This document shows positions 17,218-24,761 of a DNA stretch of 64,000 nt, piece after piece (positions within the stretch are counted from its first letter, which is position 1; each line of letters starts with the position of its first letter). The DNA comes from Bog-473 sp963781955 (lineage in GTDB: Bacteria; Actinomycetota; Acidimicrobiia; Acidimicrobiales; RAAP-2): the NCBI GenBank assembly GCA_963781955.1, contig CAWAHU010000003.1, positions 765,251 to 829,250 of the forward strand. Direction: 5' to 3'. The notes under the pieces are model-generated. The model was given only the letters and a program-made list of their open reading frames with translations, searched no databases and was not told the DNA's origin. The translations under genes were made by a program, and so were the position numbers.

Positions 17218-17970
17218 CTAGCCGGCCGCGCGTCGGGATCCGGTCCTGGCCGGGCGCCGGGCCGCCGTCGACGACGGCGGCGGGGCCGGGCCGCTGACCG
17301 CGGCGAAGCAGAACTCCCACAATCTCTCGGCGATCCGGTCGCTGGGCTCATCGAGGCCGGCGCAGTCGTAGTGGTGGAACACGGCCATCGTCAGCTGAGT
17401 GACCAGCCACGCCGAGTACTCCGGGTCGTTGGCGTGCACGCGGCCCGTGTCGGTTGCGGCGCGGATCTCCTCGACCAAGAGATCCGTGTACGGCTGCGTG
17501 GCCCGGGAGACCTCGGCCGGGTACAACGTCTGGAGGCGGAAGTGCTCCGATGTCATGAAGCTGGGGCCACTGCCAGGGGCGTCGAGGGCTCCGACCGTGG
17601 CGGTGACGTAATAGCGCAGCCGCTCGACGGGATCCGACAGCCTGCGAGCCCGCTTCCGGTACGCCGCGCAGTTCTCGTCGATGATGTCCTCGATCACCGC
17701 GAGCAGGAGGTAGTCCTTGCCCGGGAAGTACCGGTAGAAGGTCTGCAGGGCGATGCCCGCTTCCTTGATCAGCTCCTGGGTCGTGAAGCTCGGGCCCTTG
17801 GTCTCGATGAGCCGGCGGGCCGCCGCCACGATCGACTTCGCCTGCTCGACGCCCCTGTCCCTCGAGCGCTGCACGACGGGGGACCGATCGGCGACACGCT
17901 CGGCCCACGTCACCCGCGCCACAGTAGCCGGGCTCGTTCCACGCTCCTTCGGGGTCGCCGGGGTGGTCAT
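17218..17970 (-). CDS. TetR/AcrR family transcriptional regulator
   Basis: The 250-residue protein has IVAAARRLIETKGPSFTTQELIKEAGIALQTFYRYFPGKDYLLLAV, a complete TetR helix-turn-helix with the typical FYRYF. The ATG at 17970 fits the 11-bp gap to the thiolase-fold gene; the frame beyond it only overlaps that gene. The C-terminus is alanine/proline/arginine-rich and probably disordered. Lying inside the operon, it may regulate it, but no palindrome shared with the operon's 5' region was recognised. Confidence 0.88.
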   Translation of the reverse strand: MTTPATPKERGTSPATVARVTWAERVADRSPVVQRSRDRGVEQAKSIVAAARRLIETKGPSFTTQELIKEAGIALQTFYRYFPGKDYLLLAVIEDIIDENCAAYRKRARRLSDPVERLRYYVTATVGALDAPGSGPSFMTSEHFRLQTLYPAEVSRATQPYTDLLVEEIRAATDTGRVHANDPEYSAWLVTQLTMAVFHHYDCAGLDEPSDRIAERLWEFCFAAVSGPAPPPSSTAARRPARTGSRRAAG

Positions 17971-17981
17971 CGACGTGAGCG

Positions 17982-19184
17982 TCAGAACGGCTCGGCGCTG
18001 TACGCCACCGCGCCGCCGTAGTGCGGAGAGGAGTGGCATGCCACGCCGATGGAGACGTCGGGCCGCTGCCGATCCCCCGCCCGTCCGGCCAACTGCAGGT
18101 AGCACTCGAGCATCTGGGGAACACCGTGCATGCGTCCGTTGCCGAGCGCACCTCCACCGGAGAGAACGGGGAGCGCGCCCTTCCGATCGCTGTCGATGCC
18201 GCCTTCGAGCACCAATCGGTGCGCCTCGCCGACTGGGCACAGCGACATCGACTCCATCCACAGGTAGACGAAGGGTGAGAACCCGTCATAGACCTGCGGA
18301 AGGTCGACCTCATCCGGCCCGATCCCGGCACGCTCCCACAAGCGCTGCGCCGTCACCTGCCCGACCTCCATGATGTCGTCGAGTGGCCAGTGGAGCGGCA
18401 GACGGTGCCGCACCGGCGCCCCCGTGGCGTACCCCGACACGTAGACGGGACGGTGGGGAAGGTCACTGGCGCGCTCCGCCGAGGTGAAGACGAAGGCGGC
18501 CGCCCCGTCCACCGGGATGTCGCAGTCGAGGCGACAGATCGGGTCGTTGACCATCGGTTCCGACAGGTACTCCTCGGCCGGCAGCGGCGTGCCCCACCAG
18601 TGGGACCACGGGATCCGCGCCCCGTTCTTGCGCGCTTCCGAAACGACCGCGGCCATGGCCTCACGGGTCGCGCCGTAGCGTTGGAGGTACTCGGTGTAGG
18701 GCAGCGCGATCATGGCCAGCGGGCCGAAGTAACCCTGAGGGACGGTCCACTGCTGAGCGCCACGGACCTCGGTCATCGGGTTGGCGTGGTACGTGCCCCG
18801 CGGGTTGTGCAGGGCCCGGTGCACGAGCACGTACTCGGCCGCCCCACTCATCACCGCGTTGACCGCCATGGCGACAGCACCGGGCAGCTGCCCGAATCCC
18901 TGGAAGCCCGCCGCATAGCGGGGGTTCACGCCGAGGTGTTCGGCCAGCCAGTTGGCGGATACCAAGCTCACGCCGTCCACGGCGGCATGCGCGCCGGCAG
19001 ACGGGAACAGGCTGGCCGTCACGAACCCGTCGACGTCCCCCACGCTCAGCCCGGCGTCCGCGATCGCCTGCCGGGCGGTTTGGACCGTGAGGGCACCGAG
19101 CGTCGTCTCGGCGTGCCGCTCCACCGGGCTCTGGGCGAAGCCGGCGACGGCCACCCGGTTGCTGGACTCCATCCGCGCGCTCAC
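17982..19184 (-). CDS. Thiolase-fold protein (SCP2-thiolase/Ltp2-like), catalytic cysteine absent
   Basis: The 400-residue protein has the thiolase superfamily layout: VAVAGFAQSP at the N-terminus, the ALTVQTARQAIADAGLSVGDVDGF start of the fold, GGALGNGRMHG near the end and VACHSSPHYGG at about residue 383. Where true thiolases have the nucleophilic Cys, this protein reads AAGFQGFGQLPG (about residues 92-102) with no Cys. Cys-less thiolase-fold proteins paired with a DUF35 protein include the steroid side-chain aldolase Ltp2. The DUF35 gene is next to it and overlaps by 4 nt (GTGA). A retro-aldol cleavage of a beta-hydroxyacyl-CoA is therefore inferred. ATG at 19172 is an alternative start. 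Confidence 0.85.
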   Translation of the reverse strand: MSARMESSNRVAVAGFAQSPVERHAETTLGALTVQTARQAIADAGLSVGDVDGFVTASLFPSAGAHAAVDGVSLVSANWLAEHLGVNPRYAAGFQGFGQLPGAVAMAVNAVMSGAAEYVLVHRALHNPRGTYHANPMTEVRGAQQWTVPQGYFGPLAMIALPYTEYLQRYGATREAMAAVVSEARKNGARIPWSHWWGTPLPAEEYLSEPMVNDPICRLDCDIPVDGAAAFVFTSAERASDLPHRPVYVSGYATGAPVRHRLPLHWPLDDIMEVGQVTAQRLWERAGIGPDEVDLPQVYDGFSPFVYLWMESMSLCPVGEAHRLVLEGGIDSDRKGALPVLSGGGALGNGRMHGVPQMLECYLQLAGRAGDRQRPDVSIGVACHSSPHYGGAVAYSAEPF

Positions 19185-19603
19185 GAACCGCCCTCCAGCT
19201 CGAAGGCGAGGACGGCCACGCCGGGAGCCAGGTCCTCGAACGCCAGGCGGACAGGCGCGCCCAGGCGCAGCGGCGCCTCGAGACCGTCAACCAGCCGGCC
19301 GATCAGTCGCAGGTCCGGTTGCGCCGACAATTCCACGTCGACCAGCACGAACGGTTCGTCGAACCCGGGCAGGAACGACCGCCGCATGACGGTCCACGAC
19401 CGGATGGACCCCGAGCCGTCGACCGGGGTGAACGCGTAGGCCGGATCCGTCGTGCCGCAGTGGGGGCAAACCGTGTCGGGCGGATGGCTGAGCTTGCCGC
19501 ACTGCGCGCAGCGGGCCAACACCAGGGTGTGGGTGGCAGCCGCGGTCCAGAACCCCTGCGACTGCTCGTCGGGAACCGGCAGCGGACGGCCCGCCCCGGT
19601 CAA
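19181..19603 (-). CDS. DUF35 zinc-ribbon / OB-fold protein, partner of the thiolase-fold protein
   Basis: The ~140-residue protein has an N-terminal helix PVPDEQSQGFWTAAATHTLVL, a four-cysteine zinc ribbon (CAQCGK...CPHCGT) and an OB-fold (SIRSWTVMRRSFLPGFDEPFVLVDVEL). This is the ChsH2/DUF35 architecture that binds acyl-CoA and complexes with thiolase-fold enzymes. The proposed TTG start at 19603 overlaps the CoA-transferase stop (TTGA). The frame is open further upstream, but that part is antisense to the CoA-transferase gene. The exact start is uncertain by a few codons. Confidence 0.85.
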   Translation of the reverse strand: MTGAGRPLPVPDEQSQGFWTAAATHTLVLARCAQCGKLSHPPDTVCPHCGTTDPAYAFTPVDGSGSIRSWTVMRRSFLPGFDEPFVLVDVELSAQPDLRLIGRLVDGLEAPLRLGAPVRLAFEDLAPGVAVLAFELEGGS

Positions 19604-20811
19604 AGGATGACCCCCGACTCCTTCAGGCCAGCGATGTCGTCCCACCCGTAACCCAACTCCAACAACAGGGACTCCGTGTCCTCGCCGTGTTCCGGCGCCC
19701 GGCGCAGGGCTGGCGGCTGGCCGTCGAACTGCACCGGCACAGCCGGGAGGCGGTAGGCGGCTTCGCCGTCGATCACCACGTCGCCGACGTACCCGTTGGC
19801 CTCCACCTGCGGATCGTCGAGAAGCTCGGACACCGACTGGACGGGAGCCCAGGGCGCATCGAGGCGGGCAAGGAGCACCTTCCATTCGTCGAACGTCCGC
19901 TTGGCGAACTCCCCGTCGAGCTCGGCCACGCACGCCGCCGAGTTCTCCCGTCGAGCTGTGAGATCCGCGAAACGCGGATCCTCCAAGAGGTCGGGCCGGC
20001 CGATCAGCCGGCAGAAATCGGGCCAGTAACGGTCCGGCTGCAGGAAGACCAGTTGGATGTGCCGACCGTCCTTGGTCCGGTACACGCCGACGAGGGGGTT
20101 GACCAGCGGGGCGCGGCCACCGGACGCCCGGGGCTCGTCGCCGCCGAGCGCGGCGAGCAGATCCGAGGACAAGGTCCACATCGCCGTCGCCAGCAGCGAG
20201 ACGTCGACGACCGAGCCCACGCCGGTCCGCGAGCGCTTGAGCAGAGCCGCCGCGATGCCGAAGGCCAGGGCCAGTGCTGCGTTCCGATCTCCCATGGCGC
20301 CGCGTTGCCCGATGGGGTACTCGCGTTCGGGCGGAGTCAAGATGTGCGCCAGCCCGCCCCGCGCCCAGAAGGCCGTCGCGTCGTACCCGGCCTGGTCGGC
20401 GTCCGGCCCCTTGACGCCGTACCCGTGCCCCCGGGCGTACACCAGCTCGGGGTAGCGACCCGTGAGCCTGTCGGAGTCGAGACCGGCGCGCTGCAACGCC
20501 CCGGGCCGCATGTTGGTCAGGAAGACGTCGGCCGACCCGAGGAGCCGGTGCAGCACGGCCAGCCCCTCCTCGTGCCGGATGTCGAGTGCCAGCGACCGCT
20601 TCCCCCTGTTGGCCAGCGCCAGCGACAGGTTGACACCACCGTGCTCGGCTCCGATGCCCTGGGTGGCCAGGCCACGGTAGGGGTCGCCCTGCGTGGGCTC
20701 CACGTGCACGACGTCGGCACCCCAGTCGGCCAGGAGCGCCCCGGCGACCGGAACGAACACCCACTGGGCTAGCTCGACGACCCTGATCCCTTCGAAGGCA
20801 TGCTCGGACAT
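19600..20811 (-). CDS. CaiB/BaiF family CoA-transferase
   Basis: The 403-residue protein has IRVVELAQWVFVPVAGALLADWGADVVHVEP, LVYARGHGYGVKGPDA and GAMGDRNAALALAFGIAAALLKR, the type III CoA-transferase pattern including the conserved Asp after the GxMGD turn. It should move CoA between an acyl-CoA donor and a carboxylic acid, and so may be the CoA-loading step of this operon, which has no ligase of its own. The ATG at 20811 lies 14 bp after the preceding stop. Confidence 0.9.
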   Translation of the reverse strand: MSEHAFEGIRVVELAQWVFVPVAGALLADWGADVVHVEPTQGDPYRGLATQGIGAEHGGVNLSLALANRGKRSLALDIRHEEGLAVLHRLLGSADVFLTNMRPGALQRAGLDSDRLTGRYPELVYARGHGYGVKGPDADQAGYDATAFWARGGLAHILTPPEREYPIGQRGAMGDRNAALALAFGIAAALLKRSRTGVGSVVDVSLLATAMWTLSSDLLAALGGDEPRASGGRAPLVNPLVGVYRTKDGRHIQLVFLQPDRYWPDFCRLIGRPDLLEDPRFADLTARRENSAACVAELDGEFAKRTFDEWKVLLARLDAPWAPVQSVSELLDDPQVEANGYVGDVVIDGEAAYRLPAVPVQFDGQPPALRRAPEHGEDTESLLLELGYGWDDIAGLKESGVIL

Positions 20812-20825
20812 CTCGTCGCAGTCGG

Positions 20826-21287
20826 TCAAGCTCGGTTGGACGGCGTGAGGACAACGACCGGGATCACCCGGTCGGTCCGGGACTGGTAGGCGTCGTAGTT
20901 GGGCCACAGGTCGGTCATGATCTTCCAGAGCCGGGGCTTCTCGGCCTCCTCTGCCGTCCGCGCCGTCACGTCGAGGTGCTCGGCCCGCACCTGGATCTGC
21001 GCGGAGGGCTGTGCCAGGAGGTTCCGGTACCAGTTGGGGTGCTGCGGGGCCCCGCCCATCGAGGCGACCACCAGGTAGTCCTCGCCGTCCCGCCCGTGGA
21101 TCAGCGGGGTGGTCCGCAGCTCCCCGCTCTTCCTCCCGGTCGTGGTCAACAGCAGGATCGGGACTCCGTTCCAGACGTAACCGACCTCGCCGTCCGTCTC
21201 CTGGTAACGGCGGACATGCTCCGCCCCGAGCAAGGTGACGTCGGGGGGCCGGTAAGGCGCATCGCTCACTGTGGGCTCCTGTTCCAT
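20826..21287 (-). CDS. Deazaflavin-dependent nitroreductase family protein (Ddn-like)
   Basis: The 153-residue protein has NGVPILLLTTTGRKSGELRTTPL, YLVVASMGGAPQHPNWYRNLLAQP and WPNYDAYQSRTDRVIPVVVL, characteristic of the small split-barrel F420-binding proteins related to mycobacterial Ddn. They reduce quinones or enones with F420H2 or act as F420 carriers. The ATG at 21287 lies 2 bp after the P450 stop. Together with the LLM oxidoreductase at the operon's end, it points to F420 chemistry in the pathway. Confidence 0.87.
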   Translation of the reverse strand: MEQEPTVSDAPYRPPDVTLLGAEHVRRYQETDGEVGYVWNGVPILLLTTTGRKSGELRTTPLIHGRDGEDYLVVASMGGAPQHPNWYRNLLAQPSAQIQVRAEHLDVTARTAEEAEKPRLWKIMTDLWPNYDAYQSRTDRVIPVVVLTPSNRA

Positions 21288-21289
21288 GA

Positions 21290-22540
21290 TCAGCCGAACC
21301 GGACCGGGATGGCCGTAGCCCCCCGTTCGTAGAACCCGATGAAGCGCGGTGGTTCGGCGTCGGGGTCGAGCCGGAGGTTGGGGAGGCGGTCGAGCAGCGC
21401 GTTGATGGCGACCGTCATCTCCGCCCGGGCCACGTGTTGCCCTAGGCACACGTGCGGCCCCCCGCCGAAGGCCAACGTCGCCTTGGTGGTACGGAACGGG
21501 TCGAACTCGTCGGGACGCTCCCAGCGGTCGGGGTCGCGGTTGGCGGCGCCGATGCAGATGTGGAGCACCGATCCCTTGGGGAGGTGCGTACCGAAGAAGT
21601 CGACGTCCTCACTGACCCAGCGCGAGAACATCGGATCCGTCGGCAGCCACCGCGCCGACTCCTCGATCACAGAGCGCAGCAGGCTTCGGTCCGCTCGGAC
21701 GTCGTCGAGAAGCTCCGGCCGCTGCAGGAGGGCACCGAGGGTGATGCCCATCTGCTTCCACGTCGTGCCCGAGCCGGCGGCGAGCAGCAGCATGGAGAAG
21801 GAGTAGATCTCAGCGTCGGTCAGGCGGTGTGCCCGTCCGTCCTCATCGGTGACCTCCGCCTCGACCAGGACGCTGATGAGGTCATCCGCCGGGTGCTCGC
21901 GACGGGCCGCCACGATCGGAGCCATCATCTCGATGATCCGTTCGGGTTGCGCCAAGGACTCCCGGACGTCGAGGGCCTGGTCCGGCGGGAGGCCGAAGCT
22001 GCCCGTGATCGTGAGCACCGGAATGGCGGCGCAGAGCTCGACGTTCAGCTCGGCACGACCTTCCCCCTCGAAGGAGTCGATGAGGGCGTGGACCGTGGAC
22101 TCGATCCAATTCTCGATCCACCACCTCACCTTGGCCGGCGAAAAGGACGGCTGCACGAGTGCCCGGTAACGGCGGTGCTGGGCGCCCCCCATGGACAGCA
22201 TGCTGTTGGTGGGACCGGGTTGACCCTCCTCGAGGTCCACGGCCTCGGCGGACGAGGTGAACGTCTCGGGGTTCCGATAGGCGGCGTCACACGCAGCCCA
22301 TGAGAAGGCGGAGAAGTGCGGCCGGTCCGGCGACGGCAACCCGTGGAAGATCAGGTCCTCCTCCACCCCGGAGAGCGCGTGCACGGTGCCCTCGTGCACT
22401 GCAGCCTGCTCCCGCAGGTCGTGCCACACCGGGTACGGGTCGGCCCGGTAGTGGCCGCCGTTCCAAGCTTGGACGTTGCCGGCCAGGTCGAACAGCCGGC
22501 GGACCCGCTCGGGGTCAAGGAGTTGCGGGGACCCGCTCAT
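21290..22540 (-). CDS. Cytochrome P450
   Basis: The 416-residue bacterial class I P450 has the I-helix oxygen-activation motif AGSGTT (255-260), the K-helix ExxR (Glu294, Arg297) and the heme loop FGGGPHVCLG with ligand Cys365. The usual acid before the I-helix Thr is replaced by Gly (GSGTT), which may alter proton delivery. It hydroxylates an unknown, probably hydrophobic substrate. The single-cluster ferredoxin two genes upstream is the likely electron donor. The ATG overlaps the SDR stop (ATGA). Confidence 0.95.
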   Translation of the reverse strand: MSGSPQLLDPERVRRLFDLAGNVQAWNGGHYRADPYPVWHDLREQAAVHEGTVHALSGVEEDLIFHGLPSPDRPHFSAFSWAACDAAYRNPETFTSSAEAVDLEEGQPGPTNSMLSMGGAQHRRYRALVQPSFSPAKVRWWIENWIESTVHALIDSFEGEGRAELNVELCAAIPVLTITGSFGLPPDQALDVRESLAQPERIIEMMAPIVAARREHPADDLISVLVEAEVTDEDGRAHRLTDAEIYSFSMLLLAAGSGTTWKQMGITLGALLQRPELLDDVRADRSLLRSVIEESARWLPTDPMFSRWVSEDVDFFGTHLPKGSVLHICIGAANRDPDRWERPDEFDPFRTTKATLAFGGGPHVCLGQHVARAEMTVAINALLDRLPNLRLDPDAEPPRFIGFYERGATAIPVRFG

Positions 22541-23316
22541 CGAGCGACGTACCCCCCGTCGATCGGGAGCAGGATGCCCGTCACGTTGGCGGCCCCGTCG
22601 GAGCACAGGAACACAGCCGCCTCCGCACAATCCTCGGCCGTGATCGGCCGGCCCAACGGGTGCATCGACCCGGTGTGCGTGGCCACCGCCTCGAGGTCCG
22701 GGCCGGAGAGCTCCATCCCGCCGGCCGCCATGAAGCCGGTGTAGGGCATGCCGGCCGGGCAGATGGCGTTCACGCGGATGCCGAACGGCGCCACCTCGAC
22801 GGCAACCGCCCGGGTCAACTGGTGCACCGCCCCCTTGGTGGCTCCGTACACCGTCCCGCCCCAACCCACGAGGCCCGCCACCGATCCCGTGTTCAGGATC
22901 ACACCTCCCTGGCCCTGCTCCTTGAACCGGAGGACGGCATGCCGGCAGCCGAGGAAGACCCCTCGAAAATTGACCGAGGTAAGGCGTTCGAAGTCCTCGA
23001 CAGAGTGATCCTCGAACACCATGCCGAGGCGGGGCGTCGGGATGCCCACGTTGTTGAACATGACGTCCAGGCGCCCGAAGTTCCCCACGGCGCTGGCAAT
23101 GGCAGCGGCCACGTCTGCGTCCTGACTGACATCGCAACGCTCGGCCACCGCCTTGCCGCCGCTCGCCTCGATCTGGGCCACCGTTTCCTTGGCCCGGTCA
23201 AGGTCGATGTCCACACACACCACGGCGGCTCCTTCCTCGGCAAAGCGCAGGGCCGAGGCCCTGCCCACGCCAGAACCGGCGCCCGTGATCACCGCCACCT
23301 TGTCCTTCAGCAACAC
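22537..23316 (-). CDS. SDR family NAD(P)-dependent oxidoreductase
   Basis: The 259-residue classical SDR has TGAGSGVG (11-18), CVDID after beta-2 (suggesting NAD preference), NNVG (88-91), Ser145, and YGATK with Tyr157 and Lys161. It ends in GGYVAR, the usual C-terminal strand. It probably oxidises the alcohol made by the neighbouring P450. Gaps are 6 bp to the ferredoxin gene upstream and a 4-nt overlap with the P450 gene downstream. Confidence 0.93.
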   Translation of the reverse strand: MLLKDKVAVITGAGSGVGRASALRFAEEGAAVVCVDIDLDRAKETVAQIEASGGKAVAERCDVSQDADVAAAIASAVGNFGRLDVMFNNVGIPTPRLGMVFEDHSVEDFERLTSVNFRGVFLGCRHAVLRFKEQGQGGVILNTGSVAGLVGWGGTVYGATKGAVHQLTRAVAVEVAPFGIRVNAICPAGMPYTGFMAAGGMELSGPDLEAVATHTGSMHPLGRPITAEDCAEAAVFLCSDGAANVTGILLPIDGGYVAR

Positions 23317-23322
23317 CGTCTC

Positions 23323-23541
23323 TCAGGCTCCTTCTTCGTCCACGAGGGAGATCGCCCCGGTGGGGCACCCCTCTGCTGCAGCGCGGACGTCCGCCTCGGG
23401 ATCTCCGCCGGGGTCGAGGACGACCGCCTTCGTCGCGCCGTCGTGCGCGAAGGTCCCCGGTGCGAACGCGATGCACACCCCGCTCCCCATGCACAGCTCC
23501 CGGTCGACCGTGATGGACAGTCGACCAGCACGGTCATGCAC
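23323..23541 (-). CDS. Single-cluster ferredoxin (P450-associated type)
   Basis: The ~72-residue protein has CMGSGVC near the N-terminus and GCPTGAI near the C-terminus, giving three cysteines plus a non-Cys residue (Ser) at the second ligand position. This is the pattern of 3Fe-4S, or special 4Fe-4S, ferredoxins that feed actinobacterial P450s. The GTG start at 23541 gives an 8-nt overlap with the amidohydrolase gene; no in-frame ATG is close. It is acidic at the C-terminus (VDEEGA). It presumably reduces the P450 at 21290-22540. Confidence 0.85.
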   Translation of the reverse strand: MHDRAGRLSITVDRELCMGSGVCIAFAPGTFAHDGATKAVVLDPGGDPEADVRAAAEGCPTGAISLVDEEGA

Positions 23542-24739
23542 GTGCGGGCACCGGGGGTTCGGCCGGACTGAATCGGTACAGCTTCTCGGCATTGCCACGG
23601 AGCAGCTTGTGCTGGGTCTCAGGCGGCAGATGACCGATCACCTTCTTCACCGCGGTGATGCAGTTGGGCCAGGTCGAGTCCGAGTGCGGGTAGTCCGTCT
23701 CGCACATGATGTTGTCCTCGCCGATCTCGCCGATGCTGGCGATCCCGTGATGGTCCTCGATGAAGCAGCCGAACACGTGGTCCCGGAACAGCTCGCGCAC
23801 GTTGAGGGTGTCGAGGTCGACGTCGGTCGTGGCGTGGTCCATGAACTTCTGGCCCCGCATGACCCAGTAGCGCTGCTTGTCGAGGACCTGCTCCGCCCGC
23901 TCCAAGAAGTAGGGCATCCAGCCGATCTCACCCTCCGACAATGCGATCTTGAGGTTCGGGAACCGCTGGAACAGGCCACTGAACAGCCAGGACAGCATGG
24001 CGCCCGAGGTGCGTACCGCCCCCCACGCCAGGTTGGCCATGAACGGCGAGTCCGGGGCGATCTGGGGGACCTGCGAGGACGAGCCCACGTGCATCGACGC
24101 CACCATGCCGATCTCGTTGGCCGTCGCCATGACGGGGTCCCAGTAGCGGTTCACGTCGTGGATGGTGGGGAGGCCGATCGGCGCCGGGTTCTCCGAGAAC
24201 GCGAATGCGGTGACGCCCTTGGCCGCCATCCGCTCCATCTCACGTGCCGCCATCGGCGGGTCCCACATGGGGATCAGCATGAGCGGGATGTAGCGGCCCG
24301 GAGCGGCGCCGCACCAGTCCTCGACGATCCAGTCGTTGTAGTGCTGCAGGCATTCGAACCCGAACTCACGGTCGCTCGCCTCCATGAACAGCTGACCACA
24401 GAAGCGCGTGATGGTCGGGAAGCACAGCGACGCCAGGATCCCAGCCCGGTCCATGTCCTCCAGGCGTGCTTCGGGGTCGTAGCACCCGGGGCGCATCTCG
24501 GAGTACGGCAGGGGCTCGGGGCTGAACTCCTCCTTCGACTTGCCGGCCACCGCGCTCAAGCCCGAGCTCGGGTAGCGCTTGCCGTCGTAGACCCAGCAGT
24601 CCATCCCGTCGACGCTCTCCATGTGCGGCGCCCGGTCGCGATCCTTGGTGGCCACCCGGTCCACCCAGAGATTCGGTGGTTCGAGGATGTGGTCGTCGAC
24701 CGAGATCAACCAGTCCAAGTTCAGGTCAGCTGACGTCAT
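23534..24739 (-). CDS. Amidohydrolase family protein
   Basis: The 401-residue protein starts ISVDDHILEPPNLWVDR and includes GVTAFAFSENP and CETDYPHSDSTWP, the amidohydrolase-2 (ACMSD-like) pattern of metal-dependent decarboxylases and hydrolases. The first metal motif is DDH rather than HxH. GAGGGAG precedes the ATG at 24739. The N-terminal extension of the open frame is antisense to the ALDH gene. Such proteins are common in actinobacterial catabolic operons, often without a known reaction. The Trp- and acid-rich centre suggests a bulky substrate. Confidence 0.88.
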   Translation of the reverse strand: MTSADLNLDWLISVDDHILEPPNLWVDRVATKDRDRAPHMESVDGMDCWVYDGKRYPSSGLSAVAGKSKEEFSPEPLPYSEMRPGCYDPEARLEDMDRAGILASLCFPTITRFCGQLFMEASDREFGFECLQHYNDWIVEDWCGAAPGRYIPLMLIPMWDPPMAAREMERMAAKGVTAFAFSENPAPIGLPTIHDVNRYWDPVMATANEIGMVASMHVGSSSQVPQIAPDSPFMANLAWGAVRTSGAMLSWLFSGLFQRFPNLKIALSEGEIGWMPYFLERAEQVLDKQRYWVMRGQKFMDHATTDVDLDTLNVRELFRDHVFGCFIEDHHGIASIGEIGEDNIMCETDYPHSDSTWPNCITAVKKVIGHLPPETQHKLLRGNAEKLYRFSPAEPPVPARA

Positions 24740-24761
24740 GATCACACTCCCTCGTCGCGGC

